Origin: Frateuria_A sp051900425
Lineage (GTDB): Bacteria > Pseudomonadota > Gammaproteobacteria > Xanthomonadales > Rhodanobacteraceae
Assembly: GCF_051900425.1 (NCBI RefSeq)
Contig: NZ_JBHZGK010000002.1
Span: 124,001 to 188,000, forward strand
Direction of reading: 5' to 3'
DNA: 64,000 nucleotides
Made by a program: the position numbers and the translations under genes. Below, piece by piece: positions 1-7,406 of this stretch (its first letter is position 1; each line of letters begins with the position of its first letter). The notes beneath the pieces are model-generated. The model was not told the origin of the DNA and made no database searches. It worked only from the letters and a program-made list of their open reading frames with translations.

Positions 1-678
1 CTAACGTCACACCAGGCGCGTCACCTTCTCAATACGATCGCCAATCGTGGCGGGATGTCGCAAGACCTCATCGCTAAATGGTCTGGAAGAGCTGACAAGA
101 AGCAGAACCGCGTCTACAACCATATGGACGAGTTCGAGCGGGTCGCTGAGGCCGAGACGATCGACCCAGGGAGGGAGCTATTTGGTCCGGACGGCCAAGT
201 GTCGGCTCATGCGCCGATCTCGATGAACGACCTGGCGCTGGTAGAGCGTGGGGCCGTCCACGCAACAGACTACGGAGTCTGTGTCCACGACTATGTGGTC
301 AGCCCGTGCGACCGATTTCGCGATTGCTTGAACTGCCATGAGCAAGTATGCATCAAGGGAGACATGGAAAAGGAGAAGCGAATTCGCCTGCGCAAGCGGG
401 AGGTTGAGATTGACTTGGCCGCTGCGCGCGACGCCGTGGACAAGGGATACATGGGTGCCGACCGGTGGTTGGAACATCATGAAAAGCTAGGTCGCCGGCT
501 CGCACAGTTGGTGGCTATTCTCGACGATCCGGCCTATCCGAACGGTTCTTTAATCAAGCTGAGCGATGGCGGTGACTACAGTCATCTGGGCCGTGCCATC
601 AAAGAAAAGCTTTTGCATGACACGCTTGAGGCCCCGGGTCACCGCCTTGGCCACTCTCCCGCGCTCGAAGAGAAGTAG
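1..678 (+). CDS. Tyrosine recombinase/integrase C-terminal part (GmtZ-like), 5' end outside window
   Basis: The reading frame is open from base 1, so only the last 225 residues are visible. They begin with the end of a tyrosine-recombinase catalytic domain: an HQAR box (HxxR, visible residues 4-7) and a RVYNHM box whose Tyr39 is the expected DNA-cleaving nucleophile, 35 residues later. After the catalytic domain comes an extension with clustered cysteines (visible residues 94, 103, 109, 112, 117; local pattern CLNCHEQVCIKGD), probably zinc-binding. From memory, this tail and the small gene that follows match the integrase GmtZ of the Gamma-Mobile-Trio elements, which carry defence and toxin cargo in gammaproteobacteria. 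The next gene starts 2 bp after the stop, so the two are co-transcribed. The family assignment by name is inference; the recombinase call is secure. Confidence 0.85.
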   Translation, partial: LTSHQARHLLNTIANRGGMSQDLIAKWSGRADKKQNRVYNHMDEFERVAEAETIDPGRELFGPDGQVSAHAPISMNDLALVERGAVHATDYGVCVHDYVVSPCDRFRDCLNCHEQVCIKGDMEKEKRIRLRKREVEIDLAAARDAVDKGYMGADRWLEHHEKLGRRLAQLVAILDDPAYPNGSLIKLSDGGDYSHLGRAIKEKLLHDTLEAPGHRLGHSPALEEK

Positions 679-680
679 CT

Positions 681-1091
681 ATGGCTCAGCACCTCAAGTC
701 TCGTGAGGTAAAGGTCATCGTGGAATGTATTCGCGGGTGGCCAGACGCGAAAATCACCTGGGAGAGGATATGTGCTGAGGCCGCTCAACTCCTTGGTCGC
801 AGGCCTTCCAGGCAGACGCTGCACTCGAATGACGCAATCAAGATCGCTTATAAAGCGAGGCGCGACGGATTAAAGATCCGCGGTGCTCGCGCTCCGATGC
901 CCAGCAGCCTTGCCATTGCAGCGCGGCGGCTTGCTCGCCAGCAGAGTGAGATTGATGAGCTCAAGGCGCAAAACAGCGCGTTGTTGGAGCGATTCGTTCG
1001 CTGGCAATACAACGCCTACAAGCACGGCATGACCGAGGCGCAGTTGGAAGCTGACCTACCGAGAATCAATCGAGGGCGCTCGGTGAAGTGA
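681..1091 (+). CDS. Small mobile-element protein, GmtX-like
   Basis: A 136-residue protein immediately downstream of the integrase. The N-terminal half (about 1-70) looks like a compact helical or winged-helix domain, with ITWERICAEAAQLLG and a basic RRPSRQTL stretch. Residues about 80-110 form a short coiled coil (ARRLARQQSEIDELKAQNSALLERF in pieces), and the tail WQYNAYKHGMT ends basic. Size, position and this layout agree with the third protein of Gamma-Mobile-Trio elements (GmtX), whose biochemical role is not known to me. A decayed copy of the same tail lies just downstream at 1177-1290. The assignment rests on recalled family features and operon position. Confidence 0.7.
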   Translation: MAQHLKSREVKVIVECIRGWPDAKITWERICAEAAQLLGRRPSRQTLHSNDAIKIAYKARRDGLKIRGARAPMPSSLAIAARRLARQQSEIDELKAQNSALLERFVRWQYNAYKHGMTEAQLEADLPRINRGRSVK

Positions 1092-1176
1092 TGGCGGGAG
1101 CTTCATTGGGCTTCGGGTCAGATCGTGCTGATGCGGATGTCCGGCAGGGCCAGGCGTAAGCGCCTTAGGCCTTACT

Positions 1177-1290
1177 CAATTTGTCACGTGGCAGTACAAC
1201 GCTCACAAAAGGGGGCTCACGAAGTTCGAACTTGATGCCTCGCTTCTGAGAATAGATCGGGAGAGGTCTGAACCAAACAAGTGCGCCTGA
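1177..1290 (+). pseudogene. Remnant of a second gmtX-like 3' end
   Basis: Translating from 1177 gives QFVTWQYNAHKRGLT followed by KFELDASLLRIDRERS and a short tail to a TGA at 1288-1290. This aligns closely with the C-terminus of the intact gene just upstream (FVRWQYNAYKHGMT, then EAQLEADLPRINRGRS). Stops and loss of similarity occur upstream of 1177, so only about 37 codons of the copy survive. It is diverged in sequence and not an assembly duplicate. The likely origin is a second related element, or a recombination event that left the end of another element behind. Confidence 0.75.
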
Positions 1291-1388
1291 CAGGCTTGCC
1301 TCTTGGGGGAGGGGCTCCCAAGCAGCCATTTGCGTCGCGTGATAGCTGAAGACGACTCTTTTGGCGAGCGAATCAGGTGATCCTAAGG

Positions 1389-1631
1389 CTAGTTGGTGGG
1401 TGCCCCGGGCGCGTATTGCTCTAACCAGGCGGGGTCAATGTTTGGTGTGAGAATGTTCGACCCGCCAGCTAGGCTTGCTAGTAGACGCAGCGTGCTTTCG
1501 GTTGGGTAGTGCCGTGCGAGCCGACGAGCCTCCTCGCGGATGGCAGCCGGGACGCGCGGATGCATGCTCAATTCCTTCAGGAAGGCCCCTGCCTGCAGCA
1601 TGCTGCGAGTGCGTTCGTCTGGCATAGTCAT
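1389..1631 (-). CDS. BPSL0761-family small protein
   Basis: An 80-residue protein read from the ATG at 1631, chosen because a GGAG lies about 9 bases upstream and because the conserved opening MTMPDERTRS starts there. A longer in-frame start at 1694 adds a low-quality leader. The protein has the pattern ERTRSMLQAGAFLKELS, then a charged helix REEARRLARHYPTESTL, typical of the short uncharacterised BPSL0761 family often found in mobile regions of beta- and gammaproteobacteria. No function is known. It is transcribed against the integrase genes. Confidence 0.7.
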   Translation of the reverse strand: MTMPDERTRSMLQAGAFLKELSMHPRVPAAIREEARRLARHYPTESTLRLLASLAGGSNILTPNIDPAWLEQYAPGAPTN

Positions 1632-1851
1632 TCGCGGTCTCCGGGATGGGGCGTTGCACTGTATCTGCTGATGCTTCCCCTCCATGAGAGACACAAGGCG
1701 CGACGACAGAAAGGGTATAGAAAAGAGGTCTTGCGGAATTAGGCAACCGGAATTGAGCTAGCTAGACCGCACTTATGCTCCCGTGCCGGGTCGCGTGAAC
1801 GAATTGATTGGGGGCACCGTCCCGGGGGAACCTTTCTTTAATCCGCGTACA

Positions 1852-2169
1852 TCATGCGTTTTCAATAGATTTCAGGAGGCGATCCTTCTCGACTGGCAAT
1901 AGCCGTTCAAAGGCCAGTATCAGCCGAGCTAGGCGGTCGTCGTCGGTGAACAGGTAGGCAGTGGGCACCCGCAGAGCTCGAGCAAGCCGTTCAATGCTAG
2001 CCAGGTCCGGCTGGTGGACCCCCAGCTCGTATCGATTTATTCGTGTACTAGCCACGAAGGGATCCAAGCCTGCATGGATGCCAAGTTCCTTCTGTGAGAG
2101 CTGGCGCGCGAGCCGTACCTCCTTGAGCCGGCGCTGAAAAACCAGCCGTACGTCTGTCGCGCGTGGCAC
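1852..2169 (-). CDS. XRE-family helix-turn-helix transcriptional regulator
   Basis: A 105-residue protein with a Cro/CI-type HTH over about residues 10-70. QLSQKELGIHAGLD is the helix-turn-helix core, RINRYELGVHQPD the following conserved segment, and LARALRVPTAYLF closes the domain. The short tail LERLLPVEKDRLLKSI is helical and may dimerise. It is divergent from the ORF at 2284, and the shared 114-bp gap contains two near-identical 15-bp palindromes, the expected binding sites of such a regulator. It probably represses itself and the divergent gene. Confidence 0.85.
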   Translation of the reverse strand: MPRATDVRLVFQRRLKEVRLARQLSQKELGIHAGLDPFVASTRINRYELGVHQPDLASIERLARALRVPTAYLFTDDDRLARLILAFERLLPVEKDRLLKSIENA

Positions 2170-2192
2170 ATCTTGAGCCTGGTAGGGAGACC

Positions 2193-2241
2193 CTACGAGG
2201 CTCGTAGTTCCGGCTTGCCTGCGATACTACGAGTTTCGTAG
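2193..2241. promoter_or_regulatory. Twin palindromic operators between XRE gene and divergent ORF
   Basis: Site 1 at 2193-2207 is CTACGAG-g-CTCGTAG, a perfect 7-bp dyad. Site 2 at 2227-2241 is CTACGAG-t-TTCGTAG with one mismatch. Their centres are 34 bp apart, a little over three helical turns, on the same face of the DNA. They sit in the divergent promoter region and are the natural candidates for binding by the adjacent XRE protein. Confidence 0.75.
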
Positions 2242-2283
2242 CATCGCGTACAGGCAACCAACTTTGGTTGCACCGGAGCCACC

Positions 2284-2619
2284 ATGCCTCTGCAACTGCT
2301 CTTCAGCGAAGACATCGAAGTTGGGATCCCGTTGGATCCGTCAATCCAAGAGGCGTGGCAGATCCAGTACGAACGTTCTCTGGAGGCAGGGAGAGCAGAG
2401 GGCTTTCAAAAGCGACTTGCAACGAGCTTCGCGCAGGCATTGACCGATTGCCTGGACGCAGACCTGAAGCCACCCACGGACGCACAGCTGCGATACGCGA
2501 CCAGTATCGCTCGTGAACTCGGGGTTGCCTTGCCTCCAGAGGCGCTGCGGTTTCGTGGCGCCATGGCAGACTTCATCGGACGGTTTGCAGAGCGGCTTCG
2601 TGAGAAGAGGGGGCACTAG
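2284..2619 (+). CDS. Hypothetical protein under XRE control
   Basis: A 111-residue protein with no confident family. The C-terminal half (PPTDAQLRYATSIARELG, then VALPPEALRF) resembles the short repeated element seen near the end of some topoisomerase III, relaxase and other DNA-processing proteins of plasmids, in the form PTxKQLxxAxxLAxxxG. The N-terminal half is helical and charged. It is divergent from the XRE regulator, and its 3' end overlaps the 3' end of the opposite-strand mrfB gene by 47 bp. A DNA-processing accessory role is only a suggestion. Confidence 0.6.
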   Translation: MPLQLLFSEDIEVGIPLDPSIQEAWQIQYERSLEAGRAEGFQKRLATSFAQALTDCLDADLKPPTDAQLRYATSIARELGVALPPEALRFRGAMADFIGRFAERLREKRGH

Positions 2620-3514
2620 TCCCTACGCAAGCCTGCTCTTGGTCATCGATTTGGTGCGTAGCAGGCTTACATTTCGTAGGCACGTATTCTCCAAGAGCTG
2701 ACACGTGCAGCAGTACACCCGCCAAGCTGCGCAGGTCTTGGGCGTTGTGCTGAGCTACGCGACGCAGGTCAGTTGCAGGTCCACCTCGAAGGAAGGTTAA
2801 CCAGGCAGCTGGCGCCTCTGATCCTGGGAGGTCGTCGTCGCGTACCACTTTGAGGAGCTGCCGTTCGGCAGTCGCGAGGCGACAGTTCTCCCACACACCC
2901 TTCCAGCGCCGACGGACGGGGTGGAGCAGGTCAAGGTGACCGAGGCCGATGAGCGGGTTGGGCAGCCGAGCTAGGCGATAGCGGGTAGCGAGTAGCGGCG
3001 CGTCGTAGCACTTTCCGTTATAGCTGACGAGTACAGTGTCTTCGCGAAGCCATTCGGCGAAGGCCTGCAACATCGCCGTCTCGGCGGCCATGGTGGTGAT
3101 CGTCAACTGGCGCAACCGGAACCGGCCGTCTGCCTCCCAATGAGCCGCGCCGATCATGAACGCACGCGTGCCAGTGCCGCCGGCGAGCCCGGTTGTTTCC
3201 GTATCGAAATGAACCAGTCGGCCGCTGGCGACCGGCTCACTCCAGCGGGCGAACGCCGTGTCGATCACGGGCGGCGGCGGGAGCCAGTCCACCACCGCTT
3301 CCGTGAGGAACAGTCCGCTTGCGATCTCTTCGCCAGGCACGAAGCGATCCGTTGAAAATGTACGGGGTTCCGCGCGCTGCAGCCGCGAACGGCCCTGGAT
3401 CAGGCGCAGCACGTCGGCGGCCAAGTTGGGTTTCGGCGGCGCCACCTCGGCCGCGGAAATCGACAGCCCGGATTGCGCGCGCAGTTGACGCAGCCGGTCG
3501 GCAAGCGCGCTCAC
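2573..3514 (-). CDS. mrfB: RNase H-fold 3'-5' exonuclease, MrfB (YprB)-like
   Basis: A 313-residue protein with a DnaQ/RNase H-like exonuclease domain. Visible metal-binding motifs are HFDTETTGL (Asp104, Glu106), SYNGKCYD (Asp171) and QHNAQDL (His256, Asp260), which is a DEDDh-like set. In Bacillus subtilis, YprB/MrfB works with the helicase YprA/MrfA in excision of mitomycin C lesions. The GTG start at 3514 overlaps the mrfA stop (GTGA), so the pair is translationally coupled. The last 40 or so residues (from about 271) have no motif. They are encoded by DNA that also carries a compound dyad repeat and the end of the opposite gene, so the native C-terminus may have been replaced at an insertion breakpoint. 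Confidence 0.8.
   Translation of the reverse strand: MSALADRLRQLRAQSGLSISAAEVAPPKPNLAADVLRLIQGRSRLQRAEPRTFSTDRFVPGEEIASGLFLTEAVVDWLPPPPVIDTAFARWSEPVASGRLVHFDTETTGLAGGTGTRAFMIGAAHWEADGRFRLRQLTITTMAAETAMLQAFAEWLREDTVLVSYNGKCYDAPLLATRYRLARLPNPLIGLGHLDLLHPVRRRWKGVWENCRLATAERQLLKVVRDDDLPGSEAPAAWLTFLRGGPATDLRRVAQHNAQDLRSLAGVLLHVSALGEYVPTKCKPATHQIDDQEQACVGTSAPSSHEAALQTVR
2622..2680. repeat. Compound inverted repeat at the mrfB 3' end
   Basis: Two dyads overlap. AAGCCTGCT (2629-2637) pairs with AGCAGGCTT (2660-2668). CTACGCA (2623-2629) pairs with TGCGTAG (2655-2661). An outer CCTACG (2622-2627) also pairs with CGTAGG (2675-2680). No T-run follows, so it is not a simple terminator. The half-site CTACG/CGTAG recurs in the XRE operators 400 bp away. 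It could be a recombination site or element end, or further operator sites. Confidence 0.6.
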
Positions 3515-5943
3515 AGGGCCCCCAGCAGGCCTAGGACCCGCGAGGCCAAGGCCTTGGGCGTGTCCCCGGCCGCTTCGTCCGCGGCCAGGATCGGTCCGAC
3601 GCAGGCCGGGCAGCCGGCGGCGCAGTCGCAGCGCTCAACTAACGTTATGGCCAGGCGCACCAGATCCTCGCGGCGCTCGAACAACGGCGCGCTCAGGCCC
3701 ACGCCGCCGGGGAAGGCGTCGTAGAGATAAACCGTCGGGGTGAAGGGTGCATCGGACGCCAGTGCCGTTGGCTGTCCATCCATCCCGCGCAGCTGGCCGC
3801 GGCCCGCGATGTCCGAGGCGACGAACCACGCCCCGTCGGCACTTCCCACCGACTTCTGCAGGTCGCGCGACTCAGCCATCACTGCCACGGTGGCGACAAT
3901 GTGCAAGGCATAGGCGGCCCCGAGGAAACCGTCCAGTGCCTGCTGCCGGCCATCAAAGGCCTGTTCAAGCTCGCGCTGGGCAAGCTGCCACCAGACCGCG
4001 GTGGTGTGCAGCTCCTGGTCAGGCAGGTTGACCGGGCCGTAACCGATGTTTTCGTGGGTGTAGTAGCGGATCTTCTTGTAGCCGGCCACGCGCCGGACCA
4101 CGTGCACCTCGCCGTGGTGGGCCTCGCCGCGCCCCGCGCTGGAGCTGCCGAAGCTGTCGAGCACCTTGAGCTTGGTGTAGTCGATGGCGTCGGTGTAGTA
4201 GTCCACGTGGGTGCGCGTCACGAAGGCCTTGCGGCCCTCCCAGTCCAGCCGCTCGACCTGGTAGGGCACCGACTGGATCATGTGGATCGCCCCTTCATAG
4301 AGCGTCACTGGCACGGCGGTGTAGTCGACTTCGGCAATGATGGTCTGCTTGCCGCCGGTGCGATCGACGACCACGAAGTTGCCATCGGCCACGCTGCGCA
4401 GCGAGACGGCGTTGGCCGGATAGCTGTCGGCGATCCATTCCCAGCGGTCGCCCTCGCGGTGCAGCACGCCCTCCTCGCCGAGCACTTCCAGCCAGGGCGT
4501 GGCCGTACCCGGCCCGAATACCTCGTCGCCCACGAACGGAAGCTCGAAGGCCGCGCAGCGGATATGGTCGAGCAGGATCAGCGGCTGGTCGGCCGCGATG
4601 CGCGCATGCTCGGGTGGGGCGCCTTCGAAGAACTCCGGATGGCGCACCAGGTACTGGTCCAGGGGATCGCTGCTGGCTACCAGCACGCCCAGCGCCGGCT
4701 GCTGACGCCGGCCGGCCCGGCCGAACCGCTGCCAGGTCGCCGCCATGGAACCGGGGTAGCCGTTGAGCACCACGACATCCAGGCTGCCGATGTCCACGCC
4801 CAGCTCGAGCGCTGAGGTGCTCACGATGCCGTCGATGCTTCCGGCACGCATTTCCCGCTCGGCGGCCCGGCGTTCGGTGGGCAGGTAGCCGCCGCGGTAG
4901 GCGCGGATGCGCGGCGGCTTGCGCGGGTCGTGATCGAAGACGTCCTTCAGGTACTTGGTTAGCACCTCGACCATCGTGCGGCTTTGCGCGAACACCAGCG
5001 TCTTCATGCCCGCCTTGATGGCCAGCCGGGCGATCCGGTTGGTCTGCGAACGTGCCGAGGCGCGTAGACCAAGATCGGGGTTGACCACGGGTGGATTCCA
5101 CAGCAACACGTGCTTGTCGCCCGAGGGCGCACCGCTCTGGGTGATGGCGGTGACCGGGTGTTCGATGAGCGCCTCGACGTGCTCCTTGGGGTTGCCGATG
5201 GTCGCCGAGCACAGGATGAACTGAGGGGTGACGCCGTAGAACGCGCACACGCGCTTAAGCCGGCGAATCACGTTGGCCACGTGTGAGCCGAACACGCCGC
5301 GGTAGGTATGCACCTCGTCGATCACCACGTAGCGCAGGTTCTCGAAGAACTGCGCCCATTTCGTGTGATGCGGCAGGATTGCCTGGTGCAGCATGTCAGG
5401 GTTACTCACTACGATGTCGCCGTGCAGGCGGATCGCTTGGCGGGCATCGCCGGGGGTGTCGCCATCGAACGTGAAGGCCTTGACCCCCAGCTCGCCGGCC
5501 TTGTTGAGCTCCAGCAGCTCGGCAACCTGGTCCTGGGCCAGTGCCTTGGTCGGAAACAGGTACAGCGCCTTGGCACCTTGCTTCATCGCGGCACTGAGGA
5601 CCGGCAGGGTGTAGCAGAGGGATTTGCCGGATGCGGTCGGCGTCACGATCGCCAACTGCTCGCCGCGCTGAGTCGCGTCCCAGGCCTCGGCTTGGTGGCT
5701 GTAGAGCGCCTCGATGCCGCGCGATCGCAGGGCCCCGGCAAGTGCCGGCGGAAGGCCCGCAGGCAAGGGAGCAAACGAGCCCTCGCGGCCCGGCACCACG
5801 AAGGAGCCGGTGACGCGCTCGGCGTAGCGATTGGATAACCGTTGGGCTAGCGCGCGCCCGTCGCTCGGGCCGCGCAGTACGAGATCGTCCGACGCTTGGT
5901 AACGATCAGGGAGAGCGCTGTAACGATCAGGGAGAGCGTTCAA
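3511..5943 (-). CDS. mrfA: DEAD/DEAH-box helicase MrfA (YprA)-like with C-terminal Zn-binding domain
   Basis: A superfamily 2 helicase of about 810 residues from the TTG at 5943, preferred because AAAGGTGG lies just upstream; an ATG at 6045 adds an unconserved leader. Walker A TPTASGKS is at about 101-108, the DEVH box is VIDEVHTYRG, motif III is LCSATIG, and motif VI is QRFGRAGRR. The C-terminus carries a four-cysteine cluster (CDCAAGCPAC) as in the MrfZBD zinc-binding region and DUF1998-type proteins. MrfA homologues translocate 3'-5' and act with the exonuclease MrfB in nucleotide excision of mitomycin-type adducts. The two genes overlap by 4 bp. A 21-bp tandem duplication lies inside the first codons. 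Confidence 0.85.
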   Translation of the reverse strand: MNALPDRYSALPDRYQASDDLVLRGPSDGRALAQRLSNRYAERVTGSFVVPGREGSFAPLPAGLPPALAGALRSRGIEALYSHQAEAWDATQRGEQLAIVTPTASGKSLCYTLPVLSAAMKQGAKALYLFPTKALAQDQVAELLELNKAGELGVKAFTFDGDTPGDARQAIRLHGDIVVSNPDMLHQAILPHHTKWAQFFENLRYVVIDEVHTYRGVFGSHVANVIRRLKRVCAFYGVTPQFILCSATIGNPKEHVEALIEHPVTAITQSGAPSGDKHVLLWNPPVVNPDLGLRASARSQTNRIARLAIKAGMKTLVFAQSRTMVEVLTKYLKDVFDHDPRKPPRIRAYRGGYLPTERRAAEREMRAGSIDGIVSTSALELGVDIGSLDVVVLNGYPGSMAATWQRFGRAGRRQQPALGVLVASSDPLDQYLVRHPEFFEGAPPEHARIAADQPLILLDHIRCAAFELPFVGDEVFGPGTATPWLEVLGEEGVLHREGDRWEWIADSYPANAVSLRSVADGNFVVVDRTGGKQTIIAEVDYTAVPVTLYEGAIHMIQSVPYQVERLDWEGRKAFVTRTHVDYYTDAIDYTKLKVLDSFGSSSAGRGEAHHGEVHVVRRVAGYKKIRYYTHENIGYGPVNLPDQELHTTAVWWQLAQRELEQAFDGRQQALDGFLGAAYALHIVATVAVMAESRDLQKSVGSADGAWFVASDIAGRGQLRGMDGQPTALASDAPFTPTVYLYDAFPGGVGLSAPLFERREDLVRLAITLVERCDCAAGCPACVGPILAADEAAGDTPKALASRVLGLLGAL
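5900..5941. repeat. 21-bp tandem duplication in mrfA 5' end
   Basis: Two adjacent units at 5900-5920 and 5921-5941 match at 18 of 21 positions. In frame on the minus strand they encode ALPDRYS followed by ALPDRYQ-like residues. The length is a multiple of three, so the frame is kept. Confidence 0.8.
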
Positions 5944-6107
5944 TGGGAGCCACCTTTGGTACTTGGTGGCAGTAGATCGAGGGCGCGTCTCGCCCGATGA
6001 GACTGGCAGGCAAGCTCGTTGGTTGATGACTGGCGAGGTGCGCACCTCCGCGCGACCTCGACGCCCCGGCCGGTATGCTGATCCCTCCCTACGCCGGAGC
6101 GTCCGCC

Positions 6108-7076
6108 ATGTGCTACTCCGCCCAGATCAAGGCCGACTACGTCCGCTATGTGCGCCACTTTGGCGCGACGGTCAGCCTTCAGCGCTTTACCGAGCTGTTC
6201 TGGGAACGCCGCCGGGACGGCACGTGGTCGAAGATCCCCAAAGCCCTTCGTGAAAGCTTCCGGCACCCGGATAGCGAGGTGGGCTTTGAGCTTGCCAAGC
6301 TCGTGGCTGAGGGGGATCGCGAATTGGAGCAGCGCTACCGGGAGGATCTGGCGGCCCAGCGGGAGCGTCTGACCAAGGCGGAAGCAGTGCTGGCGGGCCC
6401 CAAGCCCACCAAGAAGGCGGCCGAAGACAAGCGCATCGCAACAAACAAGATCGCGGCGACAGAAGCCAACCTGGCGGCACTCCAGCGGCGTGACCTGGTC
6501 GATGACGATGCTCGAATCTTCCCGGGTTCGTATGCGCCTGTGCTGATCGAGCGCGATGGCCAGCGGTTTGTGGTGCCCATGCGCTACCAGTGCCGCATGC
6601 CAGACTGGAGCGCGGCCGTGGAGCGCAAGTATCCCGGCACCTACAACGCCCGGCGGGACAAGCTGGAGGAATCCTGGAGCCAACTCTTTGGCTACCGCCA
6701 TGGCATTCTGGTGGTCACACGCTTTTATGAGAATGTGGCCCGCCACCGGCTCGAGGGTAGAGCGCTGGCAGAGGGAGAAAGGGAGGAGAACGTGGTACTC
6801 GCCTTTGACCCGCAGCCGCCTCAGGACATGCTGGTGGCTTGTCTGTGGAACGTTTCCAAGGGCGCGGACAACGGATCGGACCTTTTCACCTTCGCGGCCA
6901 TCACGGACGAACCACCCCCGGAAGTTGCGGCCGCAGGCCACGACCGCTGCATCGTCCCGATCAAGCCCGAGCACGTCGATGCCTGGCTGAATCCAGCCGT
7001 GGCGCCACGCGAGGCCCTGTACGCCATTCTGGATGACCGGGCGCGGCCGTACTACCAACACAGGCTCGCCGCGTGA
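6108..7076 (+). CDS. SRAP/HMCES-family abasic-site DNA-protein crosslink protein (YedK-like)
   Basis: A 322-residue SOS-response-associated peptidase (SRAP) family protein. The start at 6108 is preferred over the ATG at 6075 because it places Cys at position 2 (MCYSAQ). Cys2 must become N-terminal to form the thiazolidine crosslink to abasic sites in single-stranded DNA. Other family segments are YNARRDKLEESWSQLF (Asn/Arg pocket), VVTRFYEN (Glu) and ITDEPPPEVAAAGHDRCIV (active-site His region). The protein is longer than E. coli YedK because of an inserted coiled segment (about 80-130). It is divergent from mrfA, another DNA-lesion gene. Confidence 0.88.
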   Translation: MCYSAQIKADYVRYVRHFGATVSLQRFTELFWERRRDGTWSKIPKALRESFRHPDSEVGFELAKLVAEGDRELEQRYREDLAAQRERLTKAEAVLAGPKPTKKAAEDKRIATNKIAATEANLAALQRRDLVDDDARIFPGSYAPVLIERDGQRFVVPMRYQCRMPDWSAAVERKYPGTYNARRDKLEESWSQLFGYRHGILVVTRFYENVARHRLEGRALAEGEREENVVLAFDPQPPQDMLVACLWNVSKGADNGSDLFTFAAITDEPPPEVAAAGHDRCIVPIKPEHVDAWLNPAVAPREALYAILDDRARPYYQHRLAA

Positions 7077-7112
7077 CCGGACGGCGTCGAGACGACCGCG
7101 TAAAATCGAGCC

Positions 7113-7406
7113 ATGACTGAGCCCACACCCGAAGGCCGCCGCCGCTACCCGCATACGCAAGGCTATTTCCCGGACCCATCGCAGATCGAAGCTGCCCCGG
7201 ACCGCGAGCTGCCGTGCACCTGTGTCCATGGGTGCCCGAGCCGTTGCGCCGGAGAATGTGGCTGCAAGGCCTGTGAGCAGGCCTTTGTCGAGTTCTGCGA
7301 CGTCGCGGGGTTGTACGGCCCGGGTGAGTTCGACGAGGCCGCGGCGCTCTCGGCCTACCGCGAAGTGCATGCGCATGGCGGCGTTTCTGGCCGTACTGAC
7401 GCCTGA
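7113..7406 (+). CDS. Small cysteine-rich hypothetical protein
   Basis: A 97-residue protein with eight cysteines in a 28-residue stretch (35, 37, 41, 45, 49, 51, 54, 62; CTCVHGCPSRCAGECGC), suggesting a small zinc- or cluster-binding module. There is no signal peptide. It overlaps the 5' end of the next gene by 38 bp in another frame and follows the SRAP gene by 36 bp, so the three may be co-transcribed. The family is not recognised. Confidence 0.6.
   Translation: MTEPTPEGRRRYPHTQGYFPDPSQIEAAPDRELPCTCVHGCPSRCAGECGCKACEQAFVEFCDVAGLYGPGEFDEAAALSAYREVHAHGGVSGRTDA

Noticed and set aside
1509..1742. Plus-strand 77-codon frame opposite the BPSL0761-type gene
   Set aside because: It is antisense to a better supported gene and has no family features.
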